From: Polaromonas sp.
Lineage (GTDB): Bacteria > Pseudomonadota > Gammaproteobacteria > Burkholderiales > Burkholderiaceae_C
Assembly: GCA_004293655.1 (NCBI GenBank)
Contig: RDZZ01000048.1
Coordinates: 1-33,157, forward strand
Reading direction: 5' to 3'
Length of the DNA: 33,157 bases
The notes under the pieces are model-generated. The model was not told where the DNA came from. It was given only the letters and a program-made list of their open reading frames with translations, and did not search any database. This document shows positions 25,202 to 32,293 of the stretch, one piece after another; the first letter of the stretch is position 1, and the number at the start of each line of letters is the position of its first letter. The translations under genes were made by a program, and so were the position numbers.

Positions 25202-25515
25202 GGTTGAGCCTTTGGTTTTACTTCGCCCGCCCTTGTGGTGGAGGTGTTTTCAGGCTGAGGTTCAAGGTTTTGGGCCTGCCTGGCATATTCACGCCAGCCG
25301 CCAATGCGTGCCACCTCGTCGTTGGCCGCTTTCCAGTCAAGCATGGGGGCGTCGCTGTAGGCTCTGTAGCCTTCAAACGCTGACTTGTAAGGCGCTGGCG
25401 TTGCCGCTGGTGGCAACGCCGGTGGTGCGGTCTGCGCGCTTACGTGGCCGGCCAACAGTGTGGCTGACGAAAACGCCACCCACAATGTGGGTGCCTTGTG
25501 TGTTTTGCAAATCAT
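25198..25515 (-). CDS. Small exported protein coupled to the TolC-like channel gene
   Basis: This is a secreted protein of 105 aa. The ATG at 25515 is set by an AGGAGA box 6 bp upstream; the longer open frame from 25590 lacks one. A signal-like hydrophobic stretch (LWVAFSSATLLAGHVSAQ, residues 11-28) precedes a Pro/Ala linker. A conserved-looking block follows at about 43-80: YKSAFEGYRAYSDAP, then DWKAANDEVARIGGW and REYARQAQ. I have seen similar blocks in proteins next to copper oxidases in Burkholderiales but cannot name a family. Its stop overlaps the TolC-like start by four bases, implying fixed stoichiometry. It could be a periplasmic cap or adaptor for the channel; this is inference. 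Confidence 0.75.
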   Translation of the reverse strand: MICKTHKAPTLWVAFSSATLLAGHVSAQTAPPALPPAATPAPYKSAFEGYRAYSDAPMLDWKAANDEVARIGGWREYARQAQNLEPQPENTSTTRAGEVKPKAQP

Positions 25516-25590
25516 TAAAAATCTCCTGAACCATGAGCCGAGCAACTGGGTGAGTTGCGGGAGTCTGCGACGTAGATACCCGGCAGGCAT

Positions 25591-25603
25591 CTGTCAGACA
25601 AGT
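25591..25603 (-). promoter_or_regulatory. Candidate operator ACTTGTCTGACAG upstream of the 105-aa protein gene
   Basis: On the minus strand this 13-mer matches ACTTTTCTGACAG (26063-26075) at 12 of 13 positions, with the same orientation relative to transcription. It contains the near-palindrome TGTCTGACA. It lies 76-88 bp upstream of ATG 25515, just past the hairpin at 25610-25628, which fits a second promoter for the TolC-oxidase part of the cluster. Confidence 0.4.
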
Positions 25604-25609
25604 CAAGTA

Positions 25610-25628
25610 CAGGCCCAGCTTGGGCCTG
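25610..25628 (-). terminator. Strong hairpin after the Cys-rich protein gene
   Basis: CAGGCCCA (25610-25617) and TGGGCCTG (25621-25628) are perfect 8-bp arms with a 3-base loop, 5 bp past the stop codon of the gene at 25634-26044. On the minus strand only a weak T-rich run follows, so it is an intrinsic terminator or attenuator of partial strength, separating the first gene from the rest of the cluster. Confidence 0.6.
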
Positions 25629-25633
25629 AGGCT

Positions 25634-26044
25634 CTAGGCGATCGGTGGTTTTTGCCCCAGCGCTGTGGCTGCGCTGGTAAATGCAGTGCGCGTTGGGCGC
25701 AACTGGGTTGAGATCAATACAGGCGGGACTTCAAGTAACGCGGGCAGCAGTGCCACCGTGTGGCAAACCTGGCAGGCCAGGCAGGCACCACAGTGGTCAT
25801 TACCCGTCTCACGGCTTGTTGATTCACCGCGATCGAGCTGGCCAGACGCAGCCTCATGGCAATCAGGTACCGCCTGACTTTGAGAAACAGCAGCAGCCGC
25901 AGGGTCGATTTTTTGTGCGTGAGCAGCTACTGATTCAATGGCCACCGCAACTGCCGCGCTCGCCATCTGCATGGCCATCGCATCGCCAGCCCAGCTGCGC
26001 AAGGGCAGCAGGACGATCATGAGGGCGAGAATCAAATGGCGCAT
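25634..26044 (-). CDS. Exported Cys-rich protein, probable metal-binding, first gene of the copper cluster
   Basis: This is a 136-aa secreted protein. The signal peptide is MRHLILALMIVLLPLRSWAG (1-20). A Met-containing, Ala-rich segment follows (21-60). The key feature is the block HCGACLACQVCH (84-95), a CXXCXXCXXCH run with C85, C88, C91 and C94 flanked by H84 and H95; another Cys-His pair is C62-H63. Such clusters bind soft metals. The block sits at the start of a hydrophobic stretch (TVALLPALLEVPPVLI), reminiscent of DUF2946-type proteins encoded near copper genes, which is my best family guess. The hairpin and second candidate operator downstream mean it may be transcribed more than, or separately from, the remaining genes. 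The start has only a weak GGGA box. Confidence 0.7.
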   Translation of the reverse strand: MRHLILALMIVLLPLRSWAGDAMAMQMASAAVAVAIESVAAHAQKIDPAAAAVSQSQAVPDCHEAASGQLDRGESTSRETGNDHCGACLACQVCHTVALLPALLEVPPVLISTQLRPTRTAFTSAATALGQKPPIA

Positions 26045-26062
26045 TTCCCAGTGACGCGCTGG

Positions 26063-26085
26063 CTGTCAGAAAAGTTCCGCTGTCA
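26063..26085 (-). promoter_or_regulatory. Candidate operator: ACTTTTCTGACAG plus an upstream TGACAG half-site
   Basis: On the minus strand, TGACAG occurs twice with start points 17 bp apart (26080-26085 and 26063-26068). That is a direct-repeat arrangement typical of response-regulator or dimer binding. The downstream copy is part of a 13-mer shared with 25591-25603. It lies 19-41 bp before ATG 26044, the first gene of the metal cluster. TTGACA, read at the upstream copy, could double as a -35 box. Confidence 0.4.
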
Positions 26086-26182
26086 AAGCGTAAAAACCAA
26101 AACAATTCCTTGGGGGTGCTCTTGGCTACCTTGAAAGCGCTTTTACGCCTCTGATCTCATTTTCCTCCAGTCCCATGTTCAC

Positions 26183-26236
26183 TTCCATGTCCATATCAAC
26201 ACAGTATGTTCACGGTATGTTGTTGCCTGGCCTTGG
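26183..26236. repeat. Dispersed imperfect repeat, copy B
   Basis: TTCCATGTCCATATCA is followed by a central part with two related 11-bp units (CAGTATGTTCA and CGGTATGTTGT), then GTTGC and GCCTTGG. The flanking blocks match copy A at 12334-12385, while the centres differ in both sequence and repeat period. Same orientation as copy A. Confidence 0.5.
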
Positions 26237-26446
26237 GAATTTATGCATAACTCTGGCGAGGCTGTGGCAGCCGGCTCAGGCAACTCGTTGCGGTGTTTTT
26301 TCAACAGCCCATCCCGCGCTGACTGCTGCAGCCTTTGCGCCGCATCAGACGCATCAGACAATAGTGAGAGTCATAAAAAAGAGTCAAAAACAATATTTTT
26401 TTGATAGCAAAGAACGCTTGCAAGACGTGCTGTAGAGCCTGATTTG

Positions 26447-26551
26447 ATGCTTGAAAATCGTACAAAACAAAAATGCACCGTCTGGCTGTACCTGACAGAG
26501 CATCACACGCCAGGCCATGAGCCGAGTCACCATGATCACGGTCATGGATGA
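26447..26551 (+). CDS. Possible 34-aa His-rich peptide
   Basis: ATG 26447 opens a 34-codon frame ending at TGA 26549-26551. The first half has a single Cys (C10) in KCTVWLYLTEHH. The last 16 residues hold seven His in HHTPGHEPSHHDHGHG, a pattern used for metal binding. There is no strong Shine-Dalgarno sequence; AGAG lies about 10 bp upstream. It could be a genuine small metal-binding protein, the remains of a longer His-rich gene, or chance. The opposite strand also gives a His-containing frame because CAC/CAT and GTG/ATG codons mirror each other, which lowers confidence. Confidence 0.35.
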   Translation: MLENRTKQKCTVWLYLTEHHTPGHEPSHHDHGHG

Positions 26552-26715
26552 CTGACATTTTTGAAAAACACACATGACGACAGCGGCCTAAACGCTGCCC
26601 AATGCTCAACACAACTGGGTCATCTGCTCTGGCAACTGCATCGCCTGCATTGCGGCGAAAATCACTCTGCAGCCACTGAAAGACCTTATATACTTTATGG
26701 GTTGCCTCTCGCGAT

Positions 26716-26760
26716 AAATTTAGCAAATTTAGCAAATTCAGGAATTTTTGCAAATTTAAA
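26716..26760. repeat. Tandem repeat, 9-bp unit AAATTTAGC, two exact and three degenerate copies
   Basis: Two perfect units (26716-26733) are followed by AAATTCAGG, AATTTTTGC and AAATTTAAA in the same 9-bp register. It lies 90 bp upstream of the first kinase start and downstream of the TATACT box, so on the kinase transcript it would be part of the leader. Confidence 0.7.
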
Positions 26761-26849
26761 TTCAGTTGCAGGCTGGCTGATTCGCGTGGTGCTTTCGCGT
26801 GGTGCTTCTTAGAAGTGACGGCTGAAAAAGACAAAACCAAGGGTACATC

Positions 26850-29800
26850 ATGGACTCTTCGCAATTACAAGAAGCTACAGACTTTCAAAATCTGCAGCCT
26901 GATTCAAGTCACACACAGGCGCAGGACGTGCCCCCTTTTGCGCAGCAAGGCCAGGCATTGTCCGCGGCCAACAGCCTGCAGCCAGCTGCCCCACCACACC
27001 ACGCCCTGAATGCCGCAGGGCGTAGTTTGTGCGGGCAGCAAGACGCGCAGTTTTTCAATTTGTCTCTGGATTTGCTCAGCGTGGCCAGCCTGGATGAAGG
27101 ATATCTGCGGCGCGTCAACCCGGCCTGGACGACCTGCCTGGGCTGGAGTGCAACCGAGCTGACCAGCCGAGCCTGGCTGGACTTTGTACACCCTGATGAC
27201 CATGCATCAACTGTCAAAGCCCATGAGCAGCTCTTGCAGGGTAAAGCGCTCTATGAGTTTGAAAACCGCTACCGCTGCAAAGACGGCTCGCACCGTCAGT
27301 TGTCGTGGAACATTCACCCCAGCATGGATTCCCGCGAGCTTTTTTGCATCGCCCGGGACGTCACAGCGCGTCGGCACAACGATGCGTTGCTGCGAAGAAA
27401 CGACGAGCAGTTCAGGCTGATGGTCGAAGGCAGCGAGCAGGTTGTCTTCTACACCCGCGACAAGGCGCACCGTTTTACCTACCTTTCGCCGTCGATACTC
27501 AACGTGATGGGCTACCAGCCAGTCGATGTGATCGGAAAGACCAACAAGTGGCTTCAAATAGCTGGCGACCCGCTAAACGTCAGGGCGCGGCAGACCCTCA
27601 TCAAAACCCTCAAGGAGGGCCGGGCCATTCAGCCGTACACCATCGCAGCCCGGCACAAAGACGGGCGTCGCTTGGTGCTTGAAATCATTGAGAGCCCCGT
27701 TTTTGAAGGCAGCAGCATCGCCAGTTTTCAGGGCTTTGCCCGCGACCTGACCGAGCGCATGCGCACGCAAAACGAGCTGGCATTGTCAGAGTTGCGTTTT
27801 CGCAGCTTTTTCGAGCAGGCCGCCGTTGGCATGGTGGTTACATCTGAGACGGGCGAGTTTGTTCGGGTCAACCAGCGGTTTGCAGACATCATCGGGTACA
27901 CCCAGGAAGAAATGGTTGGCCAGCGGTGCTCGCACATGACTCACGCCGATGACCGGGGACACGAGGCTGTGTCGGTAGCGCAGTTGCTCGATGGGCGCAT
28001 GGACTCGGGTGCCTGGGAAAAACGCTACATTCACAAAAATGGCCATGTGGTCTGGTGCATGCTGAGCATCTCAATGCTGAGCATGCAGGGTGATGGCGTG
28101 CGGCAGTTCATTTGTGTGGTCGAAGACATTTCCGAGAAAAAGCGCGTGCAGGAGAACCTGCAACGCAGCCAGGCCATGCTGCGCATTGCCGGTGCTTCTG
28201 CCAAACTGGGCGGCTGGATACTGGAGACGCAGGGCAACGTGCTGCATTGGTCTGATGAGGTGCGCGCCATTCATGAAGTTGCGGGCAACTTTGAGCCTGC
28301 ATTGGCTCAGGCGCTTGAATACTATCCCGAGGACTGCCGTGATGCGGTGATGGCAGATTTAAAGCGTTGCCAGGAAGACGGCGTGCCCTTTAGTTCCGAA
28401 TATGAACTGACCACCGCGACGGGCAAGCGCGTCTGGGTGCTTGCCATGGGCGAGGCCCTGCGTGATGCCCAAGGCGGGATTGTGGCCGTGCAGGGTGCTC
28501 TCCAAGACATCACAGCCCGCAAGCAGACAGAAGCCTCGCTGCAGGCCAGCCAGCGCCGTTTCCGCGAGATCGCCGACACCTTTCCCTTCATTGTCTGGAC
28601 GGCTGAGCCTGATGGTCGGGTTGATTATGCGAATTCAGCCTTCAATGACTACCTGGGCCTGGCGGGCAGCGAGGAGCCCCAACCCGACTGGACTGCCTTT
28701 GTTCACCCCGAAGATTTGCCGCGTTGCCTGCAGGCCTGGCAAACGTCTGTACGTACAGGTGGTGTGTACTCGATTGACTATCGCCTCCAGGAAGTCTTCA
28801 GTGGCAACTACCACTGGTTTCGGGTGGAGGCCCAGGCTGTGCGTGATGCCACAGGGCTGATCACCAAGTGGTACGGCTCGGGTATCGACATCCACGAAAC
28901 CAAACTGCTGGAGCAGCAGGCCAAGTCTTTGGCCCACCGCCTGAGCACCACGCTTGAAAGCATCACCGACGGTTTTTTGATTCTTGACACGCAGTGGCGA
29001 TTTACTTTTTTAAACACCCAGGCCGAACGCATGCTGGGCCGGCCCCGGCAAGAATTGCTGGGCAAGACCGTCTGGACGGAGTTTCCGCTCACGGTGGGCA
29101 CCGCTTTCGAGCAGCAGTACCGCAAAGCCGTTGAAGAAGGCGTGCCAGTCCAGTTTCAGGATTACTACCCGGCGCCGCTGGACCGCTGGTTTGCCACCAG
29201 CGCTTATCCCAGCGATGAGGGCCTAGCTGTGTATTTGCGCGATGTGACGCAGACCCACAAGGATCTGGCGCAACTGCAACTGCTCAGAACCGCCGTGTCC
29301 CGGCTCAATGACATTGTGCTGATCACTGAAGGCGAGCCGTTTGACGAGCCTGGCCCTCGAATCATCTTTGTCAACGAGGCCTTCGAGCGGCGCACCGGCT
29401 ACACCCAGGCAGAAGTGATCGGAAAAACACCGCGACTCCTGCAAGGCCCCAAGACACAGCGTGCTGAACTGGACCGCATCGGCAAAGCGCTCAGGGCGTG
29501 GCAGCCCGTCCGGGGCGAACTGATCAACTACACCAAGAGTGGAGAAGAGTTCTGGCTGGAGCTCGATATTGTTCCGATTGCTGACTCAAAAGGCTGGTTC
29601 ACGCACTGGGTTGCGGTTGAGCGCGACATCACCGAACGCAAAATGGCCCAGGAGGCAATTTTGCGACTCAACAGCGATCTGGAAGACCGGGTGCAGCGGC
29701 GCACCGAACAGCTGGCAGCGGCCAACAAGGAGTTGGAGGCGTTTTCCTACTCGGTCTCGCACGATTTGCGCTCCCCGCTGGCCACCATCAATGGCTTCAG

Positions 29801-30392
29801 CCAGTTGCTGCTCAAATCCCAAAAAGATCAACTCGGCGAAAAAGGCCAACATTACCTGAACCGAATTTATGCAGGTTCGACCAAAATGGGCGAGTTGATA
29901 GAAGGTCTGTTGTCGCTGGCCAGGCTCTCTAGAGGTGATTTGAATCGCCAGGATGTGGACTTAACGGCCATGGCCGCCAAGATGGTGCGAGAACTTCGGG
30001 ATGCCGAGCCCGACCGGGTGGTGGATGTGACGATTCAAGCCGATCTGGTGGTCAATGGCGACGCCGCCATGGTGACGGTGGTCATGCAGAACCTGGTGGC
30101 CAACGCCTGGAAATACTCAGGTAGAACGCCACAGGCACGTGTGGACATTGGCAGCGAAACAACCCCCGACGGGATGCGCTGCATTTTCGTGCGCGACAAC
30201 GGCGCGGGCTTTGACATGGCATATGCAGAAAAACTTTTTCAGGTGTTCCAGCGCTTGCACCAAGACACCGAGTTCAAGGGAACAGGTATTGGTCTGGCCA
30301 ACGTCAAACGCGTGGTGGAGCGCCATGGCGGGCGGGTCTGGGCTCAGGCCGCAGTGGGTAAAGGTGCTACATTTAGGTTCACCCTTGACTAG
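26850..30392 (+). CDS. Multi-PAS sensor histidine kinase (seven PAS domains)
   Basis: This is a 1180-aa kinase with no membrane segments or signal peptide, so probably a cytoplasmic sensor. After a Gln/Pro-rich N-terminus (1-65), PAS or PAS/PAC units fall at about 67-180, 188-297, 317-424, 443-552, 570-680, 698-800 and 813-928. Several end in the DITERK-type PAC linker. The DHp domain has the H-box SVSHDLRSPL with phospho-acceptor H971. The ATPase domain has the N-box NLVANAWKYS, DNGAGFDM and GTGIGLANVKR, and ends at FTLD. The seventh PAS resembles a LOV core (GKTPRLLQG), but the flavin-reactive Cys is Pro. An AGGG box precedes the start. The second kinase gene begins 5 bp after the stop. No receiver domain is present in this protein, and no response-regulator gene is present in the window. 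The signal is unknown; PAS domains may bind haem, flavin or small ligands. Confidence 0.93.
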   Translation: MDSSQLQEATDFQNLQPDSSHTQAQDVPPFAQQGQALSAANSLQPAAPPHHALNAAGRSLCGQQDAQFFNLSLDLLSVASLDEGYLRRVNPAWTTCLGWSATELTSRAWLDFVHPDDHASTVKAHEQLLQGKALYEFENRYRCKDGSHRQLSWNIHPSMDSRELFCIARDVTARRHNDALLRRNDEQFRLMVEGSEQVVFYTRDKAHRFTYLSPSILNVMGYQPVDVIGKTNKWLQIAGDPLNVRARQTLIKTLKEGRAIQPYTIAARHKDGRRLVLEIIESPVFEGSSIASFQGFARDLTERMRTQNELALSELRFRSFFEQAAVGMVVTSETGEFVRVNQRFADIIGYTQEEMVGQRCSHMTHADDRGHEAVSVAQLLDGRMDSGAWEKRYIHKNGHVVWCMLSISMLSMQGDGVRQFICVVEDISEKKRVQENLQRSQAMLRIAGASAKLGGWILETQGNVLHWSDEVRAIHEVAGNFEPALAQALEYYPEDCRDAVMADLKRCQEDGVPFSSEYELTTATGKRVWVLAMGEALRDAQGGIVAVQGALQDITARKQTEASLQASQRRFREIADTFPFIVWTAEPDGRVDYANSAFNDYLGLAGSEEPQPDWTAFVHPEDLPRCLQAWQTSVRTGGVYSIDYRLQEVFSGNYHWFRVEAQAVRDATGLITKWYGSGIDIHETKLLEQQAKSLAHRLSTTLESITDGFLILDTQWRFTFLNTQAERMLGRPRQELLGKTVWTEFPLTVGTAFEQQYRKAVEEGVPVQFQDYYPAPLDRWFATSAYPSDEGLAVYLRDVTQTHKDLAQLQLLRTAVSRLNDIVLITEGEPFDEPGPRIIFVNEAFERRTGYTQAEVIGKTPRLLQGPKTQRAELDRIGKALRAWQPVRGELINYTKSGEEFWLELDIVPIADSKGWFTHWVAVERDITERKMAQEAILRLNSDLEDRVQRRTEQLAAANKELEAFSYSVSHDLRSPLATINGFSQLLLKSQKDQLGEKGQHYLNRIYAGSTKMGELIEGLLSLARLSRGDLNRQDVDLTAMAAKMVRELRDAEPDRVVDVTIQADLVVNGDAAMVTVVMQNLVANAWKYSGRTPQARVDIGSETTPDGMRCIFVRDNGAGFDMAYAEKLFQVFQRLHQDTEFKGTGIGLANVKRVVERHGGRVWAQAAVGKGATFRFTLD

Positions 30393-30397
30393 GCGAC

Positions 30398-32089
30398 ATG
30401 ACACCGGCACCCATTCCCGACAATGATGCGCAGCGCCTCGCCGAGCTTGATCGCTATGAGATTCTCGACACCGGGGATGAAGCGGAGTTTGACGACTTCG
30501 CCCGGCTTGCTGCTCAAATTTGCAACGTGCCCATTGCACTGATCTCGCTCGTGGACAAAGACCGTCAGTGGTTCAAAAGTCGCGTTGGCCTGGATGTTCT
30601 GCAAACGGCCCGTGACATTTCATTTTGCGGGCATGCGGTAACGAGCACTGGCGTATTTGAAGTTCAGGACACTGCCCATGACCCGCGCTTTGCTGACAAC
30701 CCGCTGGTCGCTGAAGGCCTGGCCATACGGTTCTACGCCGGTGCCCCCTTGCTGACCCAAAGCGGCCTGGCCATTGGTACCTTGTGCGTGATCGATACAC
30801 AGCCTAAAACTCTGTCAAGCGAGCAAATCAATGCCCTTGAGGCGCTGAGTCGTCAGGTGGTTCGCCAGCTTGACCTGCGGCTTCTGGTGCGGCGCCAGAA
30901 GGCGCAAAACCTCGAACTGGCAGGGCAGCGCAATTTTCAAAAGATGTTGTTTGACAGCGCCACGGCAGGCGTGGTGTCCATCACGGCGGATGGTCAGATC
31001 ACTAGTATGAACGCCGCTTTTGAGCAGCTGGTCGGCTATGCAGCGGCTGAACTGGTTCACCGGGGAAATATCCGCTTGTTTCATCTGGAGGACGAGTTGG
31101 TGACGCGCGCCAAAACACTGAGCCTGCAACTCGCGCGCCCGGTCGAGCCAGAAGACAGCATCTGGGCTGGTGCCATGGTGGGTGTGCCAAACATGCGTGA
31201 CTGGACATACAGGTGCAAAGACGGCTCCTGTGTATCCGTTCTGGTGTCAATATCGCCTCTGGTCAGCGATGGCAGCGAGTTCGCCCCAGGTGGCATGACC
31301 AATGGGTTTGTGGTGGTGGTGTGGGACATCACCGAACGCAACAAGGCCCATGAGGAGGTCATCAAGCTCAATGCTGACCTAGAGGCCAGAGTCGCCCGCA
31401 GAACTGCCGAGCTGGAAAGAAAGACCCAGGACCTGGAGCTCTTGTCCTACTCCATTGCGCATGACTTGCGCCAGCCGTTGATCACGATCAGCGGCAATAC
31501 GCATCTTTTGAAAAAGCAGGCACTGGACGCTGTCAGCCTTCATCACCTCGAACGCATCGGTGCGGGTGTGCATCAGTTAAGCGTTCGCAGTGACGCCCTG
31601 CTTTATTTTGCCGACCTGTCGCACCGGCAACTCAAGCGGGGCGCTGTGGATCTTGCCCAAATCGCTCGTGAGCAGCTGCTGCGTTTGCAGCAGGACGAAC
31701 CTGGACGCGAAGTGGCAGCATTGGTGCCGCCCCATCTGCCCACCTGGGCAGACAAAAACCTGATGACCGAGGCTGTTAACGAGCTGGTTCTCAACGCCTG
31801 GAAATTCACGGCAGGCCGCGACAGTGGCAGCATAGAAGTAGGCCTCCGCGTTGGTGAAAACGGTGAGTACATCTATTTTGTGAAAGACAACGGATCAGGT
31901 TTTGACATGGCCCACGTACACACGTTGTTCGAGCCTTTTCAATACATCGAAACAGTAGAAGGCTCTGCCGGCCACGGTATCGGTCTGGCCAAAGTCAAGC
32001 GGATTGTGGCCAAACATGGTGGCCGGCTCTGGGCCGAGAGCCAGGTCAACGAAGGTTCTGTGTTTTACTTCACGTTGTCGGGTGTCTGA
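30398..32089 (+). CDS. GAF-PAS sensor histidine kinase
   Basis: This is a cytoplasmic kinase of 563 aa. A GAF domain covers about residues 20-165. It has the common signature FCGHAV, DPRFADNPLV and FYAGAPLLT, then GTLCVIDTQP. A PAS domain covers about 180-315, ending WDITERNKAHEE. A short coiled coil leads to the DHp H-box SIAHDLRQPL with phospho-acceptor H355. The ATPase domain has NELVLNAWKFT, DNGSGFDM and GHGIGLAKVKR. Its catalytic core resembles that of the preceding kinase (bacteriophytochrome-like subgroup). The start at 30398 is 5 bp after the first kinase stop, so the two are co-transcribed and may heterodimerise or share a response regulator encoded elsewhere. The GAF lacks an obvious chromophore-attachment Cys motif. 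Confidence 0.93.
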   Translation: MTPAPIPDNDAQRLAELDRYEILDTGDEAEFDDFARLAAQICNVPIALISLVDKDRQWFKSRVGLDVLQTARDISFCGHAVTSTGVFEVQDTAHDPRFADNPLVAEGLAIRFYAGAPLLTQSGLAIGTLCVIDTQPKTLSSEQINALEALSRQVVRQLDLRLLVRRQKAQNLELAGQRNFQKMLFDSATAGVVSITADGQITSMNAAFEQLVGYAAAELVHRGNIRLFHLEDELVTRAKTLSLQLARPVEPEDSIWAGAMVGVPNMRDWTYRCKDGSCVSVLVSISPLVSDGSEFAPGGMTNGFVVVVWDITERNKAHEEVIKLNADLEARVARRTAELERKTQDLELLSYSIAHDLRQPLITISGNTHLLKKQALDAVSLHHLERIGAGVHQLSVRSDALLYFADLSHRQLKRGAVDLAQIAREQLLRLQQDEPGREVAALVPPHLPTWADKNLMTEAVNELVLNAWKFTAGRDSGSIEVGLRVGENGEYIYFVKDNGSGFDMAHVHTLFEPFQYIETVEGSAGHGIGLAKVKRIVAKHGGRLWAESQVNEGSVFYFTLSGV

Positions 32090-32104
32090 CTGGTTGCACG
32101 CGAA

Positions 32105-32117
32105 GTGAAATTTTCAC
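32105..32117. terminator. 13-bp palindrome after the kinase operon
   Basis: GTGAAA-T-TTTCAC lies 16 bp past the second kinase stop codon. A one-base centre makes a poor RNA hairpin, so it could be a protein site rather than a terminator. The next 50 bp (to about 32175) contain degenerate 8-bp GTTTTCCA-type repeats. Confidence 0.25.
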
Positions 32118-32293
32118 GGTAAATCTTGCGGTAAATTGCTGGCTTCCCGGTTTTCCAGTTTTCCGGTTTGCTAGTTGAGATGGCTGCCAAGTTCCGAAAA
32201 CCGGTTTGTCGCCGCCGCTCCACACCTTGCGGCTCTGATCTTTGGTGTTTCCAAGACGGCACAACTTCAAACCTCTCCTTACTCGGAGCTTCG

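Larger units (their letters stand above)
26045..26849. other. 805-bp gap between the copper cluster and the kinase genes
   Basis: No long convincing gene is present. The gap holds, in order: candidate operator repeats (26063-26085); an 8-bp inverted repeat GCGTAAAA / TTTTACGC (26088-26095 and 26141-26148); copy B of a dispersed repeat (26183-26236); a 34-codon His-rich reading frame (26447-26551); a TATACT box (26689-26694) with a poor -35, possibly promoting the kinase genes; and a 9-bp tandem repeat (26716-26760). Its composition is more A/T-rich than the flanking genes. Confidence 0.6.

Noticed and set aside
12334-26236. The two dispersed repeat copies as attachment sites of a genomic island
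   Set aside because: The interval between them contains core genes (ettA, rhlE, DUF1415, DUF1631) and no integrase or transposase, and the copies differ in the centre.
26301-26864. 187-codon minus-strand frame in the gap before the kinases
   Set aside because: It runs through the 9-bp tandem repeat and the dispersed region, has no ribosome site or domain, and overlaps the kinase start; probably not a gene.
29286-29640. LOV photoreceptor domain in the multi-PAS kinase
   Set aside because: The LOV-like core GKTPRLLQG lacks the flavin-reactive cysteine, so blue-light photochemistry of the usual kind is not expected.
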